Shown here: positions 33,549-48,500 of the stretch, piece after piece
Position numbering within the stretch: position 1 is the stretch's first letter
How the letters are laid out: each line of letters opens with the position of its first letter
NCBI GenBank assembly: GCA_026419785.1
Contig: JAODTK010003287.1
Coordinates: forward strand, 62,001-126,000
Length of the DNA: 64,000 nt
Reading direction: 5' to 3'
Source of the DNA: Sclerodactyla briareus
Lineage: Eukaryota; Echinodermata; Holothuroidea; Dendrochirotida; Sclerodactylidae
Program-made: the position numbers and the translations under genes
Notes under the pieces: generated by a model
Told to the model about the DNA's origin: nothing
The model's database searches: none
What the model saw: only the letters and a program-made list of their open reading frames with translations

Positions 33549-36500
33549 GTAAGAAATCTGTACCTGCTGTCATGGAGAGTTTCTGGCCTTCTGGGGTACA
33601 ACTCTGCAGTGAAGCGCTAATACTCTTACCATAAGTTTCCTGGCATCCTCATCATTTCACAGGATAGGGCTGCAAGAAGGACATTATTTCCCTAGCATGA
33701 GAACATTTTCTTGGAAAAGTTGCAAGATAACCTGTGGAAATGCAAGAATTTTTCTCCAGATTTCTCTGCGAGCAGCTACCCAAATTGCCTGATCTCTTAC
33801 CCAAATTACCCTGCCTTCAGGGTGCGACTGAGTGGCAGATATCATGGCTGACAATATGTAGGTCCCTGGTTGCGAGGCCTTCAGGGTGTGATTGAATGGT
33901 AGAATACCATGGCTGACAACATGTATGTCTCTGGTTGGAGGCCTCCAGGGTGTGATTGAGAAGCAAAGTGTCATGGCTGACAATATGTAGGTCCCTGGTT
34001 GTGAGGCCTTCATGGTGTGATTGGGTGTCAGAGTATCATGGCTGACAATATGTAGGTCCCTGGTTGGAGGCCTCCAGGGTGTGATTGAGAAGCAAAGTGT
34101 CATGGCTGACAATATGTGGGTCTCTGGTTGGAGGCCTCCAGGGTGTGATTGAGAAGCAAAGTGTCATGGCTGACAATATGTAGGTCCCTGGTTGGAGGCC
34201 TCCAGGTGTGTGATGGGTGTCAGAGTACCATGGCTGACAACATGTATGTCTCTGGTTGGAGGCCTCCAGGGTGTGATTGAGAAGCAAAGTGTCATGGCTG
34301 ACAATATGTAGGTCCCTGGTTGCGAGGCCTTCAGGGTGTGATTGAGTGCCAGAGCATCATGGTTGACAATATGTAGGTCCCTGGTTGTGAGGCCTTTAGA
34401 GTGTGATTGGGTGTCAGAGTATCATGGTCATGGCTGACAATATGGAGGTCCCTGGTTGGGGGCCTTCCAAGTTCAGGGTGTGATTGAGAAGCAAAGTGTC
34501 ATGGCTGACAATATGTAGGTCCCTGGTTGGAGGCCTGCAGGGTGTGATTGTGTATCAGAGTATCATGGCTGACAATATGTAGGTCCCTGGTTGGAGGCCT
34601 GCAGGGTGTGATTGTGTATCAGAGTATCATGGCTGACAATATGTAGGTTGGTTGAAACATACTAGAGACAAAAAAAAAGCAAAAAACAAAAGTCCAGACC
34701 AGCGGTTCATGAACCCACTTACTGAGATTTAACATGGGTACTGTGTTTGTCCACTACTGCAGGCCTCTGCACCAGGAGCAGCCCAGCAAGAAAGCATGGC
34801 AAACACCAAAGAAAGCACCCCCATGGGCCTCCTCAACTCCATCGGCCGCTTCAAACACACCCAGCCCAGCTACGAGCTGGTCAAGGAGGAGGGCCCTGCC
34901 CACCAGAAGAATTTCAACCGTGCAGCTCAAGTTTGGCGAGGAGACCTATACAGGTAGTATATTCTTACTTTGTTCTTTTGTCTATGTACTCCGTGATGGT
35001 GACAAGGTCGTTGTTTCCCCCTGTGATTGCGACATCACCATCACTTTTTGGTTAGGACTGCTCCAATTCCATGCCTGGCAAAAATTGCTATGCTTGCTGT
35101 TATTCTAATTACGATACCTAACAGCTAAGACTGCCCTTGCCCCCGAGAATGGTACGCAGCACCAAGATTTGCACTGTGCCTGTTAGGAAATGTTCGAGGC
35201 ACAGAAATGAAGTAAATTAAGTTGAGAAATACTAGTATATAACAAAGCCCTCTGGCCTGAGCGAGAATTTTTCCCATAACCTGTTTCATCTCTCTCTTGC
35301 GAACAGGTGCTGGAACTAGTATCAAACGAGCACAGCACGAGGCGGCCCAGAAAGCCCTCGACAACTGCAAGCTCCCAGCCCCCGAGAAGAAGACCAGACC
35401 CGGTGGGTACCGACTGCTGAAGTCGCCAAACACCAACGCGCTGACCCCGACCGTACAGCTGAACAGCTACTCCCTGAAAACGGGCGTACCTGTGAAGTAC
35501 TCTGTGGTTAACACTACCCCCTCCTACCTCCCAGGTGGCTACAGAAACCCCCCTACCAGCAGCAGCACCGCTACTCCAACAATACCAATGCCCCCCCGCA
35601 GCCCCCACAGGGAGGGGGTGGGGACGCACCAGCCGACAAAGAGGTGGGTATGACAGGAGCTGGGGCCATTGAGGGCACTCTGAATATCTAGCAGTAGGAG
35701 TGATATTAGGGATACTATACCATGGTCCTTTATTTCTTCCCCTCCCATGGCCCGTCACTGGCGATGGGCCACCAAGGTTCTGTTAGCAAAAGTCAGGGTG
35801 ATGTGGCATTAGGGAATAATATTAACAGGGGGCCTATTGGGCATTTGTTTGTGGCTCTAAAGGACACACCCACCATTTGGCAACGTACAAACCTTGCATT
35901 TTTGCCTAGGAATAATGAATGTATTGTTTACTGCTGCATTTGGGGTGGAGCACTTGTTGTCCCACCGACTGGCAGCCAACATTACCATCGTTATCTCAAC
36001 CCTTGCTACTACAGCTCGCAACTGATCACTGGCTATCAGGTTTCTTGGGCAGGTTTTTGTGTGTGCCTCGGAGCGTGACAGTGATGTCGCACCCAGGGGG
36101 CGCCCGTCAGGACCTGCGTGGACAGTGGACCAGTATGGTAGTGTCCAACTGTTGTGTCCTTGGTACTCTCTAGGTTGTGGGTGGGTGGGTGAGTAATCAG
36201 GGATGGCCAAACGTATGAATATGTCAGAGGTCAAATAATTGACGGAAACATGCTCTCAATAGGATGCTCCTGAAAAACACTATTGTGGAAAGATAAGAGA
36301 GCATGTGAAATTTTTAGGGCAATATGACGCCACCAGATTCGGCCACGTTGGGACATACCTTCACACTCGGTGAAACAAGGGCGATGTATGTCGTTTGGTC
36401 ATGCTGCATCCCTCCTCTCACTCAGTCCAACAGGATTTCTATCGGCACAGAGCCGGACTCACAGCAAATAAACCCGTCCCTAAGGGAAGTGTTAGGAATT

Positions 36501-39500
36501 TTTTCACTGGGAAATAGCAGAAAGAGTGAAGTGACAGAGTACTGCAGATACATTTTCCGTCTTGTAGCGTTCTCGCGAACACAATGACTTACATATTTGA
36601 TGCTATTCACACACATACAGCAGGAGGCTGCCAACCCACTGAATTCCTACCAGGGACCCAGGCAGCCCAACGCCATGTTCCGTGGACCACCCCCGCCACC
36701 CCCAGGAGGCCATGGGGATGCGCCCCCGGGGCCTAGGGCCCAGGAACCACACCCCTATAACTACATGCACTACCCACCCTACGAGATGAGACCAATCTAC
36801 CGACACGGGTGAGTGCGATTTGCTGGTATGTTTTGGTCAAACGTCTATTCTTTGCAAGCTGAGAGGTCCCAGTTCACATGAGGTCATTCTTTCATCTCGT
36901 GGAAAATGTTGTCAGTGGGTATTCTGATCCCATCTAAAGTGTTGTTTAAGTGTGGCGGGAAAATTTTCCTCTGCTGTTTCAATAGTCAGTAATTATAGAT
37001 CCTCTGAATTTCAGTGTGTTAATGATACAGGGTGTTTGCAATTTTGTTTATGGGCGCCACCATCTTGAATTTCCCAATCTGTAGCATTGACTGTGCTAAT
37101 CTATAAGACTGCAGAGCTGACCCACCTCTGCGCCGAAAGAATATGCCAAATTTTTGGACCACAGTAGGCTAACATAACAACTGCTAATGTAGTTATAAGA
37201 GGTAGGGGCGCCTGATCAGACCATCATAAACAAGGGTGAGTGGGTTCCTGTAATTTCCACGACCTATTCACTGGGGAAATTGTGATTACGTTATTTATTC
37301 CTCCTGTGTGTATTTTCCCAAAGCCACTGAGGTGTCACGATAGTGCCTGATAATCTTTTCCTCCTGATCACAGGTTTCGGCGCCCATGCCCTCAGGTGTT
37401 TTCCGTGAAGCTCTCCGTGGGTAACAGGGAGTTCATTGGCCAAGGGATGAACCAGCGGGCAGCGAGGCAGGATGCGGCCGAGAGGGCCATGAAGTCCGTC
37501 ACTGAGAACCCCTTCCCAGTCAAGAAAGATCAGGTGCGATTCGGGAACTGATTTCTCCTCCTTACAGATCGTTATGTAGAGTTCATCGAAAAGTTTATTC
37601 ATCCCTCTTGACATTGGATTGTGGTAGGTGGTGGAGGATTTGCCTCTGTGGGCCCAGCGCCCACCATCCGCCATGTATGCATGGCACATGTGTGGAAGAG
37701 GTGACTTTAAAGCTGGTGGTCATGTAAAAGGACAATTGTACTTTCTATTTATTATAATATGACATCCGGAACTCCGGACCGAATTTCAGCCGATTCGAGT
37801 GTACCGATAAGGCACAGTCGGCTATTGCAAAATTTGCCTCGTGACATCACAGAGAGAACTGCAGGATCAGCTATAATAAATAGCCAATGTAAAACATGTA
37901 CTACTGAAAATCTCATACTAAACAAGCTATAGATGGATCGGGATGAGAACCTACAAATCATTCGCGATATATTGAAGAATAACATCATCATTCGTCTTCC
38001 TGTTATCATGGCGCAAAAGTGCAGCAATTACTGTGTAGGGACTATAGTTATCCTGTGAGTGATGTCATTCATTCTTGAAATTCTCAAAAGTTAATCGGAA
38101 TATCTCAACACAGCAACATGCTAAAACCTCTAAATGTGGGGTGTGGGGTTTTGGTATGTCCTGTTATGTGACTATCAGTTTCACATTTATAACAATATAT
38201 TGATTTAGTACATCTTTTCAGATTATGAAAACAATGTGTGATTGGCATTTCATGAATGTGTGAATTTGGACCAAAAGGTGTCATCCCCCAATCCCCCCCC
38301 CCAGTTGTGAGAAAAAAGGGAAAAACACCAGGTGGCCCCATTAGGCTCTTCCATTTGTATTGATGGCATTCATGAATAGAACTGATTTCAACCTGGCTAT
38401 AGCAACACATGAATCTCGGTCATTAGACCTTTATATCCATGAGGATATTGATTCCAGAGTACCGAGTACCTGACTTCAGAAAGTTGGAAATTGAGGTGCG
38501 AAACCTGACAGTGTATCAAGATTCAGCCCTATTAGGCTCTGTCATTCGTATGATGGCTTATGAATAGAACCGATTTCAACCAAGCTATAAAAAACAGATC
38601 TCTCATTGACATTTATATCCATTAATGCGGTACATATAATAATGATATTGATTTCTGGCTGCAGAAAGTTGGGGTGAGGTGCGAAACCTGACGGTGTATC
38701 ATGATTTGAAAGATAATCCAGTGGAACGACAGACCAGAACAATGCTAGTAGTGAAAAGTGAATCGTGGATATGGGACCATGGGGATTTAGTGAGAATGGG
38801 ACCAGGCTCCATTTTCAAGGGAGTATGAGAATTAAGGGTGGGATTTTTACCATTATGTATTAGACATTTTACTGGTCACACAGGCGCCAAACGGAGCCTG
38901 GCTCCTTGCTAAAATCACCCCTGATGATGGACTAAAACACACACACACACGTGGCTTGTATTCTCCAGAAATTATGTGCTGCAAATTAATGAATGTGCTT
39001 GTTTCAAGAAACTTCTCTCCATTTCTCCCCAGGCTACTTCTATGCTGGAAAACGATACGAAAGAGAAAGCTCCTGAAGGTACGTCTGCTCACGGTAGATT
39101 CTTGAAAAAAAAAAGACCATCTCACGGTCTATCGCATTGGAGCATTAGCCCTGGGCTGGGATTTGTAGACTTTGGGGTGATGGAGAGTATTAAGGAATGA
39201 CATGTAGCCACATATACATGTTGTAAAGATGTCACAGAGGACTAACGGTGATGGCAGGGATCGAAATTAAGGTCCAGGGGTTCCTTTCAAAAGAAAGAGC
39301 GCCTGGTTCGTGGAATCTGGCATGGGTTCAGGGGTTATTTTGGTAGGAACAGGGGCTCTGATCACTTTCTCGACTGCATTGAAATAGTGCCTGCTTCATT
39401 TATTAGTTAGGCCACCTAAATGTGACCAAGTGAAGACCTCAGGGGTGTTTGCCCCCCCCCTCAAAAAAATAGACCATGCTTTATACAATTGTCATTGGAC

Positions 39501-42500
39501 CTGGGGTCATTGATGTATGTTGGGGGGCTAAAAGCCCCTGGGCCCCCGCTTATCGTGAACCCTGGGCGGGAGATAACTTGGAACTGTGCACGGCCTCTGT
39601 CATAATGAAATCATCCTGTCAATTACTAAGAGTAGTGCCACCTAAAGTCCTAGCGGTCATTTCCACTTCGTGAATTGTTTCACAGAGGGGAGGTTCGTCA
39701 ATAGGTCTTACCGGATCACCTGATGCGGTATGTATACCTACAGAATAAAGACACGTCGAGTAGTAGTGATAATAATTTTGATAATAAATAAAATTTATAT
39801 CGTGCAAAAATGAAAAGGAACTGAATGCTCAGTGGAGCCAGTGTTCAAGAATATGCCTTGGAAAATTAATATGTTTATGAGCTTGTTTTTAAAAAAAACG
39901 TTAACCTTGTGAACCAACTTGAGTTGTAACAGGAGCTCGTTCCACACGAGTGGAGCGGCAACCGAGAATGACCAGCGACCGAAGGATCGGAGATTTCATT
40001 GCAGGGATGTGTTGAAGTTAGGAGGAGGATCACAGTGCCTGTCCAGTCTCTCTGTGGTTACTCCTACTACGGAGATACTGGGGTGCAAAACTGTAATCTG
40101 TAGAAGACTGGTACCAGTGTAGTCGAAGTAGAGTGGGGATTTTATGATCAACCTTCTGGAACAGGTGATTATACAGGCTGCAGCATTCTGGGTACATTGG
40201 AGACACTTCATCCGGTATTCAGGCAGCCCGTGTGGGGGAATTCCCGTAATCTAGTTTTGCAGACATGACTGGATGGATGATGATCTTGCAGTCCATTTAC
40301 CCGATCCCTCTTCTTGCATTCATTCCTCTCAGAAACTACCAGTGGGACCAACAAGTCAGAGATCAGCCAAGTTTACGAGGTGGCAAACTTCAATGGTTTG
40401 AATCTCGAATTCAAAGTGAGTGAGCTCGGCAGAATTTTTTATTTTTTTTTACAAGAATGCCTGCTGATCCCCCTCATGAATATCAGGTGTGTTGTACCGG
40501 GAACTATGGAATTGTGATGCTTTACTCCACGACAATTCCAGATCACTTTTTGCTGCAGACGGGGAGACTGCACTGTAGTTGACCAAGCAGTTTGAGCAAT
40601 TCAACTTTTTGAAAATTTGATCGACGGTTAGGATTTATTTCCTACCTGGACTGAAAAAACGGTCAACGATGATAATAATAATAATGATTTCGATTTTTAT
40701 AGCGGCTTATATGTGGCAACCACATCTCAAAGCGCTTCACAATCATTTCCCCTGCTACATTGGTAACTTTTCACACCCACACTATATAGTTCACAACCAA
40801 CCCTTGCTTGCTGCTCGCACCTGGCACACTGAATCAGATGGATTGATCATTACATTGTGCCTAGAATATAAGTGGCAACACTTGTTTTATAATCAGTTGT
40901 TTATAATCACTCTGGTTTAGGAGTAAATTAATCTTATTGTGTTGACACCTCTGAGTTGTGGAGGCATTTGTTTGGAGATAGAGGAACAAACTGTCTTTCG
41001 TTGTGTGCACGGGGCACCACGTGAGCAATGCATTAGTGAAAACCAACAACTGGAAAAAGGGGGTCAATATGTACGCTTTTGAAAGATTTTTGTTGGTTGG
41101 CTACACATATAACACGAAATACTAATTCCTGGCCCTAACATGGAATATCATTTAAATGATACAACACCACTGCCAATCAGAATACACCTTCAGATACAAT
41201 GTGGGTCTACTTCGCTTCTCTGCCTATGTTATACTTACACAATGCCCCCTCCTTTTAGCCTATCAGTCCCATTCTGGTGATTTCTACCCTATGCAATCTG
41301 GCCACCCCATCGTCCCCTCTATTGCCAGAATTCATGCGTTAAACGTCTCATTTTAGTGACAGAATTTGTAATTCGATTTAGATCGGTTAAATCTACCATA
41401 GTGCGCTACTTTCGAAGACAGAACAACAGCCCTACAGAGGGAGAATTATGGTATCCTTTATTTCTGAAGTGTGGAATAAGGCAGAAATTTATCGGGCCAT
41501 GTCCGCCCTTTGTTGTCCCATGCGTATAGCTTAGGCTGGTTTGCCTAACGTACAGTAGCACGCAGGCTCATAGAGTCTTGCTGCTGTACTGGTGTTTGGT
41601 ACTTGGGTTTTGTACTCTAGTTCCACGGTAGCTTGATGCGATATAGGCCCGCTACCGACGAATAAACTCCTACACAAAACTCGGATAGTGTCGTTTATTG
41701 GCCCTCTGCGGTGTGTTTCTGTCGGCACAGTCAGTAATATATATCAGCATAAGGGATCACAAAGCCATCTCGTCACAAATTAGTAAATTGCAGTTGTGAT
41801 AAACACTGCATGTTATCCTATTGCAGTGATAACCCCTGGTTGGTGTGTTGGCATAGTATACGACAAGACAATTCTCATTCCTATGTTCTCTATTGCCTCT
41901 GCCTTTGTTCATAAAGCACCCTATCGTAATGCATATAGGATAGGCACACGTATGGATACTTAGCGCTGCCCCGAGCAGTTGTTGAACAATGAACCATGTG
42001 TGGTGGTGGGGAGAACTGAAGTCCCTTTCAATACTTACTGCCCTATTCTTCACTCAGTAGCTTCCTAGTGCTGCTTACTTTTCAGATAGAAGTGTTTTTC
42101 AAGTCTTAGTCCAGCAAGATATGAAAGTACACATGGTTAGTTCGAATTGGGATGCCTCTTCCTATGGCACTTCCAAGTATCATTATATCTTTCGCTGCAG
42201 AGACACTGCTGTTCTATCGCCTATCGTTCAGTGCAATAAATACCACTCTCACATGGATTTTTCTCTGAATTTTCAAATGTAACCCCCTGTCCTGTCATAT
42301 ACTGTTTGGAAAATTTTGTTGCCGCCCCTTTTTCCACTGTAAGTTGGCCTAACGAGGATGGGGGCAGTGGGCAGCAACTGTATATGTATGCGCAGTCAAT
42401 TAGTGCTCGAGGCAAACATGCATATTCATGAGCACAAGCCTAACAGCAGATATTGCATTGATACTCTGGGCAATTCATTGTTCATATTTGTAGTGTTGAC

Positions 42501-45500
42501 CAAACGTGATACAGTGACTGATTGCCTGCTGGGCATCTTTGACCTTTATGAAATTGCTAGGTCAATGGTCATTAAATGGTCACAGATTTTTTACTACTGC
42601 ATGCAGCCAGGCAAAAAACCTATAAGAAGCACATTACCTTGAATTTGTATCATTGTTTCCTGTGTCGTGCTCCTTTCCATGTCACCCGTACAAAGACATG
42701 TCTTAAAATTAATTATAGCTTTTTGATTCTTTCTAATCAAGGAATCTATGCAGTCACGTCGTGTGTGTGTGTGTGTTTGTGTGTTTGTGACGCCAGCTTG
42801 TAAACACGCTACCTTGATCAGGTCTGGGTAGGTTAGGCTCATACTTGTATGTGTGTTCCCCATGATGAGTACATGAACCTATGTTTTTGTCAGGGGTTCA
42901 GAGGTCAGCTAAGTCACCAGAGGTCAAAGTCTGAAAACCTTGTAAACCGAGAAGTCCAAATGTTTGGTCTGATCAATTTGAAAATGGGTGTATAGCTTCT
43001 TATGGGTAGTCCGGAACCCTATTGTTTTTGTTCAGGTCTGGGAGTTGAATTTTGTTCAAATAGGAATTTGTGAAAATTCGATATTTTGGCTTGTAACACG
43101 ATAACTCGACCCCACCCGGATGGATGAAGCTCTACCGTGGTATGTGTGTTCCTCATGATGAGTAACATGACACCTATTGTTTTAGGGTCTGTCCGAGTCC
43201 CTCTGAGGTCCACCAGAGGTCAAGTTGAAACCTTGTGCACCAATATCCAGGATTGTTGGTCTGATCAAGTTGAATTGGGTGTATAGCTTTCTTATGGGGA
43301 GTACAGGAACCCTATTGTTTTTGGTTCAGGTCAGAGTGAATTTTGGTGAAACTTTGATGAAATTTGATCTTTTGGCAAATTTTGGCTTGTAACACGATAA
43401 CTCGACCCCACCGGATGATGACGCGCCTCCTTGGTATGTGTGTTCCCTTGATGATACATGAACCCGCTGTTTTGGGGTCAGGTCAGGTCATCTGAGGTCA
43501 CCAGAGGTCAAACGTCTTAAAACCTTGTCAACACGATAAGTCCATATTGTTGCTTGATCAAGTTGAAATTGGTGTATAGCTTTCTTATGGGATCACAGGA
43601 ACCTATTGTGTTTGTTTCAGGTCAGGAGTGGAACTTTTGGTAGAAAATTTGTGAAAATTAGATGATTTTGGTCAATTTGGCCTTGTAAACACTATCTCAC
43701 CCACCCGGATGGATGACGCTCATACTTGGTAGTGCAGTTTCCCTATGAGGAGTACAGAAACCTATCAGTTTTGGGGTCAGGTCAGAGGTCATCTGAGGTC
43801 ACCAAGGTCAAAGTCTGAAAACCTTGTCAACACGATAAGTCCATAATTTTGGTCTTATCAAGTTGAAATTGGTGATAGCTGTCTTAGGGGAGTACAGGAA
43901 CCCTATTGTTTTTGGTTCAGGTCGGATGAATTTTGGTCGAAAATAGGAAATTTGTGAAAATTCGATCTTTTGGCCAATTTTGGCTTGTAAACACGATAAC
44001 TCGACCCCACCCCTGATGGATGAGCTACATACTTGGTATGTGCTTTCCCCAAATTGAGTACAGGTTCCCTATTTTTTTGGGGTCAGGTCAGAGAACGTCT
44101 GAGGTCACCAGAGTCACCGAGTCTGAAAACCTTGAAAAACACATAAGTCAAGAATGGATGAGAGCGGTCTGGGTAGGTCAGGCTCATACTGGTTAGTGTG
44201 GTTCCCCATGATGAGTACAATGAACCCTATGTGAAAATTAGATATTTTTGGCCAATTTGGGCTTGCAAACGATACCTTCCGACCGCACCTGGATGGATGA
44301 AGCCTCATACTTGAGGTTTCCAAGGGCCCCTACCGGCCTATCACACAACTCTAAATTGGCATCATGTACATACACACATGCCAAAAATCAGGCCCATCGA
44401 TTAACGGCTGCCTCAGTTCTCGCATTTGGATGAACAATATGTGGAGGTCTGAACGGGAAATCTCTTTGAAACCTGAAGTCTGTTCTCCCTCCTGAAGGTC
44501 CTTGATGAGATCGGCCCATCCGCATCCAGAAGGAGTATCGATCCAGTGTACGGTCGGCAACATCACTGTGGAGGAGGTGGGAAGCTCCAAGAAGGAGGCC
44601 AACGCAAGGCCGGCGCCTCGGTGCTCCCCAAGCTCCAGCCCTGCCCCCACGCATGTCAAGCCACCCGCCCCTGAGCCAGGGTCGGCGTGTTTAGGCCACA
44701 ATTCAAGAGTCTTCTATTACCAAGAAGGTTGGTAGATATTATCATTGTTGTCATTCTCCCATAGTTACCAGCCATCCTCAGTTAATCAGTTGATTGTTAT
44801 CATATTATCAACACTGAGGCATTTCACATTCATAGTTCCACGTAGGACCTCAGCTGAAAGAGCTGATTGCTTCATTGAGGAGGCCCCGTTCTGAACCCAC
44901 CTGCCAGCCTAGTTAATATGCAATACCGTACTTTATCACGGTTGCATGCCAAGCAAAACTCATAACGTTTGTTCAGCTCACATATTCAGTTCCCTTTTGA
45001 ATGTGTTCATTGAAACTGCACTGTATCCATGGGACTATATTACCATTATTACAGTTCCCATGCCACAACACTGTGCAGAGAATAAATTGCCTGATCGCAC
45101 TAGTGTTTGCTGTTGTCAGTTCCCGGAGCTCGAACTGTCCGCACTTTTTCCTGCATAAACCAATTCCTTCCTCATGTTCATATAATTTCTTTGTTTCAAG
45201 TTCAGATAATTTGAACTTTGTAAGAAAAACAGGAGAACAGAAAACTGTTAAAATGCGGTTCGTTCATGTGTCTATCATTTTGTATTTCAGTGACCTGGAT
45301 CAGCACTATAATCTCCCCATGGCAGGGCTCTGAAATTAAAGCAGTCGCGTGCTAGCCAAATGAAAACTGCCCTTACGGGCTAGTGGAAATACATGTTGCT
45401 CGGTGTCCGTTTGCGATTAAATAATTGACAAAACCAACTAACTATATCTTACTTTTACATCAGTCACCATGAGAAGTTACCACACGAGGGACCAATTTTT

Positions 45501-48500
45501 GTACAGACAATTATCATTTATCAATTCATTATTATTGATATATATTATTCGTACACTAAGGGCCGCAGCAATACAACCAGCATACTGGGATGCAATATTA
45601 GCCAATAGGGAGTGTTAGGTCATTTATGAGGGGTCCTCGTATGGTCCCGACTTCAAAAAAAACCCCCTCCATGGCAAATTTCTCGGTGAGCCCATGAAAA
45701 TTAGTGATTAGTAACCTAGTGCTGGGCAATGAAACACGCGTGATGGACTAACCATCAACAGCTTGAAGAGGCCGGCCCGACTGGCGAGTGAAAGGAAATT
45801 ATTCAAGGACGCCTCTGCCCTATAGTGTCTTGACTGTCATCAACCCTCTATTATCATCATCGTATAAGGTTTGCAAAACGTAGTCCAATGGCTATCTTCC
45901 TAATTCGCAAAATTTTAAACAGGAGCTATCCGTCGCACCATCCTCTTTTGAAACTACCAACATTATAGCCTCCGAATTCATATGGCCTTCTTCCCACCCA
46001 GAATTCTGACGACCCTGAGTTTGGCAGCCGTCGGGATAACCCCGTCAGTCCCGTCTTGTCCAGGTCTGCCAGGCGGAAGAAGCTGAAGGATCCCCTTTCT
46101 TCGAGGTCCTGAGCGCACCACCCCCCCCCCATAACCAACCCGACCGAGGGTGCACCCGACCATATCAGACAACATCTTCACCATGCGGTGCTGTACTTTA
46201 GTTGGTAGCATCAGGTTCCCTGTTGGCATGCTGGGTGCTTAAGCCTGTTGCAACAGTGTAATTGCCCACCGCTCAACACTAAGGCTTGGATAATGGACAA
46301 ATATTCCCTACCTCTCTCTCAGTACGGCCCTTTGTTTTGGGGTCAGTCAAGTCATCTGAATTCTGAAAATCTTGTAACACGATAAGTCCAGATGCCTGTT
46401 CTGATCAGGTCCAAAACTTGGGTAGCCGCTTGTTTTTCTTATGACGGATACAGAACCCTATTGTTTATTATTGGAGTCAAACATTTTCGGGGTCAGATTC
46501 TGGAAAAATTAGGAAAAATTGAATAATTTTGGCCAATTTCAGCTCGTTACCGTACGACAACCTTGACCCACTTGGATGATCCAGTTCCTACTTGTACCTG
46601 GTTCCCCATAATGATTAAGATTATCCTATTGCCTTTGGGTATCAGGTCAAAGGTCATCGAGGTCAGAGAAGTCAATCTGAAAATCTTGTTAACACAGAAT
46701 GCCTGGTCCCATCATGTTGGAACTCGGTATGCAGCTTTCTTATTAATGAGTACAGGAACCCTATTGTTTATGGTGTATTTTGGGGTCATATTCGTGAAAA
46801 ATGTGAAAGTGTGCAAATTGATAGTTCGTCCAATTTCAGCTTGTTTAACAACGAGAACTTGACCCCACTTTGGATTGGGATGGAGTTCATCCTTGGTATA
46901 TGGCTTCCCCATCATGAGTATATGGTCCCTTGCTTTGGACAGGTCAAAGGTCCAGAAGTCAAAAGTTTGAAATCTGTTTAACACGATAAGTCCAGAATGC
47001 CTGTTTTTCTCATCGGTTGGAACTCGGTATGCAAGCTTTCTTATGAGGAGTCAGGACCCTATTGTTTTTCATTTAATTCGGGGGTCAGATTTGAGAAGAA
47101 TTGGGAAATTGTGAAAATGAATAATTTTGGCCATTTTTAATCTTTTAGCAGCAGCAATAACTCGACTTGGATTGAATCAAGTCCCTGCTTGTCTGTGTGT
47201 TCCCCCCCATGATAGTTATGAACCCCTTGTTTTGGGGTCAGTCATATGTCCTCTGAGGTCAACCATAGGTCAAAGTCTGAAATCGTGTATTCAGTGTGTA
47301 GCTTTCTTATCAAGAGAGTATAGAACCCTCTTGGTTGGTGGGATAAATGGAAATTTGGTCAGATTTTATGGGTGCCCATAATGGGCTTGTGCAATCTCCA
47401 TTTGTCCCTTGTGTCTAGCTATAGTTTTCGAAAGAGTCAAGGAATCAACTAAGCCTTTTGGCTTTCTGGTTTATACTGATACTGTCAAAAACTGTCCCCA
47501 CTCCTCGAAAACACAACCAATGCAACCCTGTTCTGATGTTATTGTGATCAGTTCGGGGGGCAATCTGTGAGATTTATCTGGTAGATTTGAGTGTTCTTCA
47601 TCAGAGGGGATCAAAAGGATGTGTTCTAAACAACACAACATCGACTTGCCCAGTTACCCCTATGAGCCTCTACATAATATAAAAATTATGATCTCAATTA
47701 ATCGCATCAGTTATTTTCATTTCATTTGACTTGGAAATGTCCTACCTCTCTGGTCGGACCACCTGGATGGATGAAGCTCATACTGAACATGCAGAGTGGA
47801 TGTACTCATACTTGGTGTGTGTTCCCCCATAATGGGTACACGATCCCTCCCCATCACTTGGGTCAAAGGTCATCTAGGTTAACAAACTTTGAGTGAGAGG
47901 TCCCTGAGGCATTGAAGGAATCACACTGGACACCCCCTTGGCTTTCTGGTTGTTATTGATTAATTTACAGTCCTCGTAGATTGCAGTCCAGTACCGGCAT
48001 TTGAGGTAGTGCTGAACATTGTGTAGCAAATCAGAAGTTATTGGGGAATCCATATTTGCCATCCATAGTTCTCATACTAAGGGTACCGGACTCCGGAAAA
48101 ACTGCACTGGGACCCTTGAGTTTCATCATTGATAATTAAGGACACTACAAAAACTTGAACGCAAGAGTCCCGGGACCCTTGGGTTTTGGATGCTAACGGA
48201 ACCCTGGTTCTGCATCCGGCCGGCTGTTCTGCACTGCTTGAGATTTTCTGGCTGTCCTTGCATTTCGGAGGCATTTTTTGAGATCCGACGTCGCCTCTTC
48301 CAAACAACTAATCCAATACTTCACTGACGCCGGTTTCAGTTGAACTACAAGAAGGCGGAGGGTAAGGGAGGAACTAAGAAGGAAGCAAGAAGGAGCGGCG
48401 GAGGCCGAGCTGGTCCTCATGACTAACAAAAAACCCTCCCCAGCCAGACACCCCATCCGGGCTGATGATGCCAACCCGGGGAACCCGTCCTGAAGCAGCC

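Noticed and set aside
33684..34287. Long minus-strand frames (up to 142 codons) with repeated motifs
   Set aside because: They lie wholly in the 64-bp minisatellite, whose near multiple-of-3 spacing keeps frames open without selection.
35183..35758. 191-codon minus-strand frame
   Set aside because: It is antisense to the dsRBD1/linker exon of Staufen and shows no domain.
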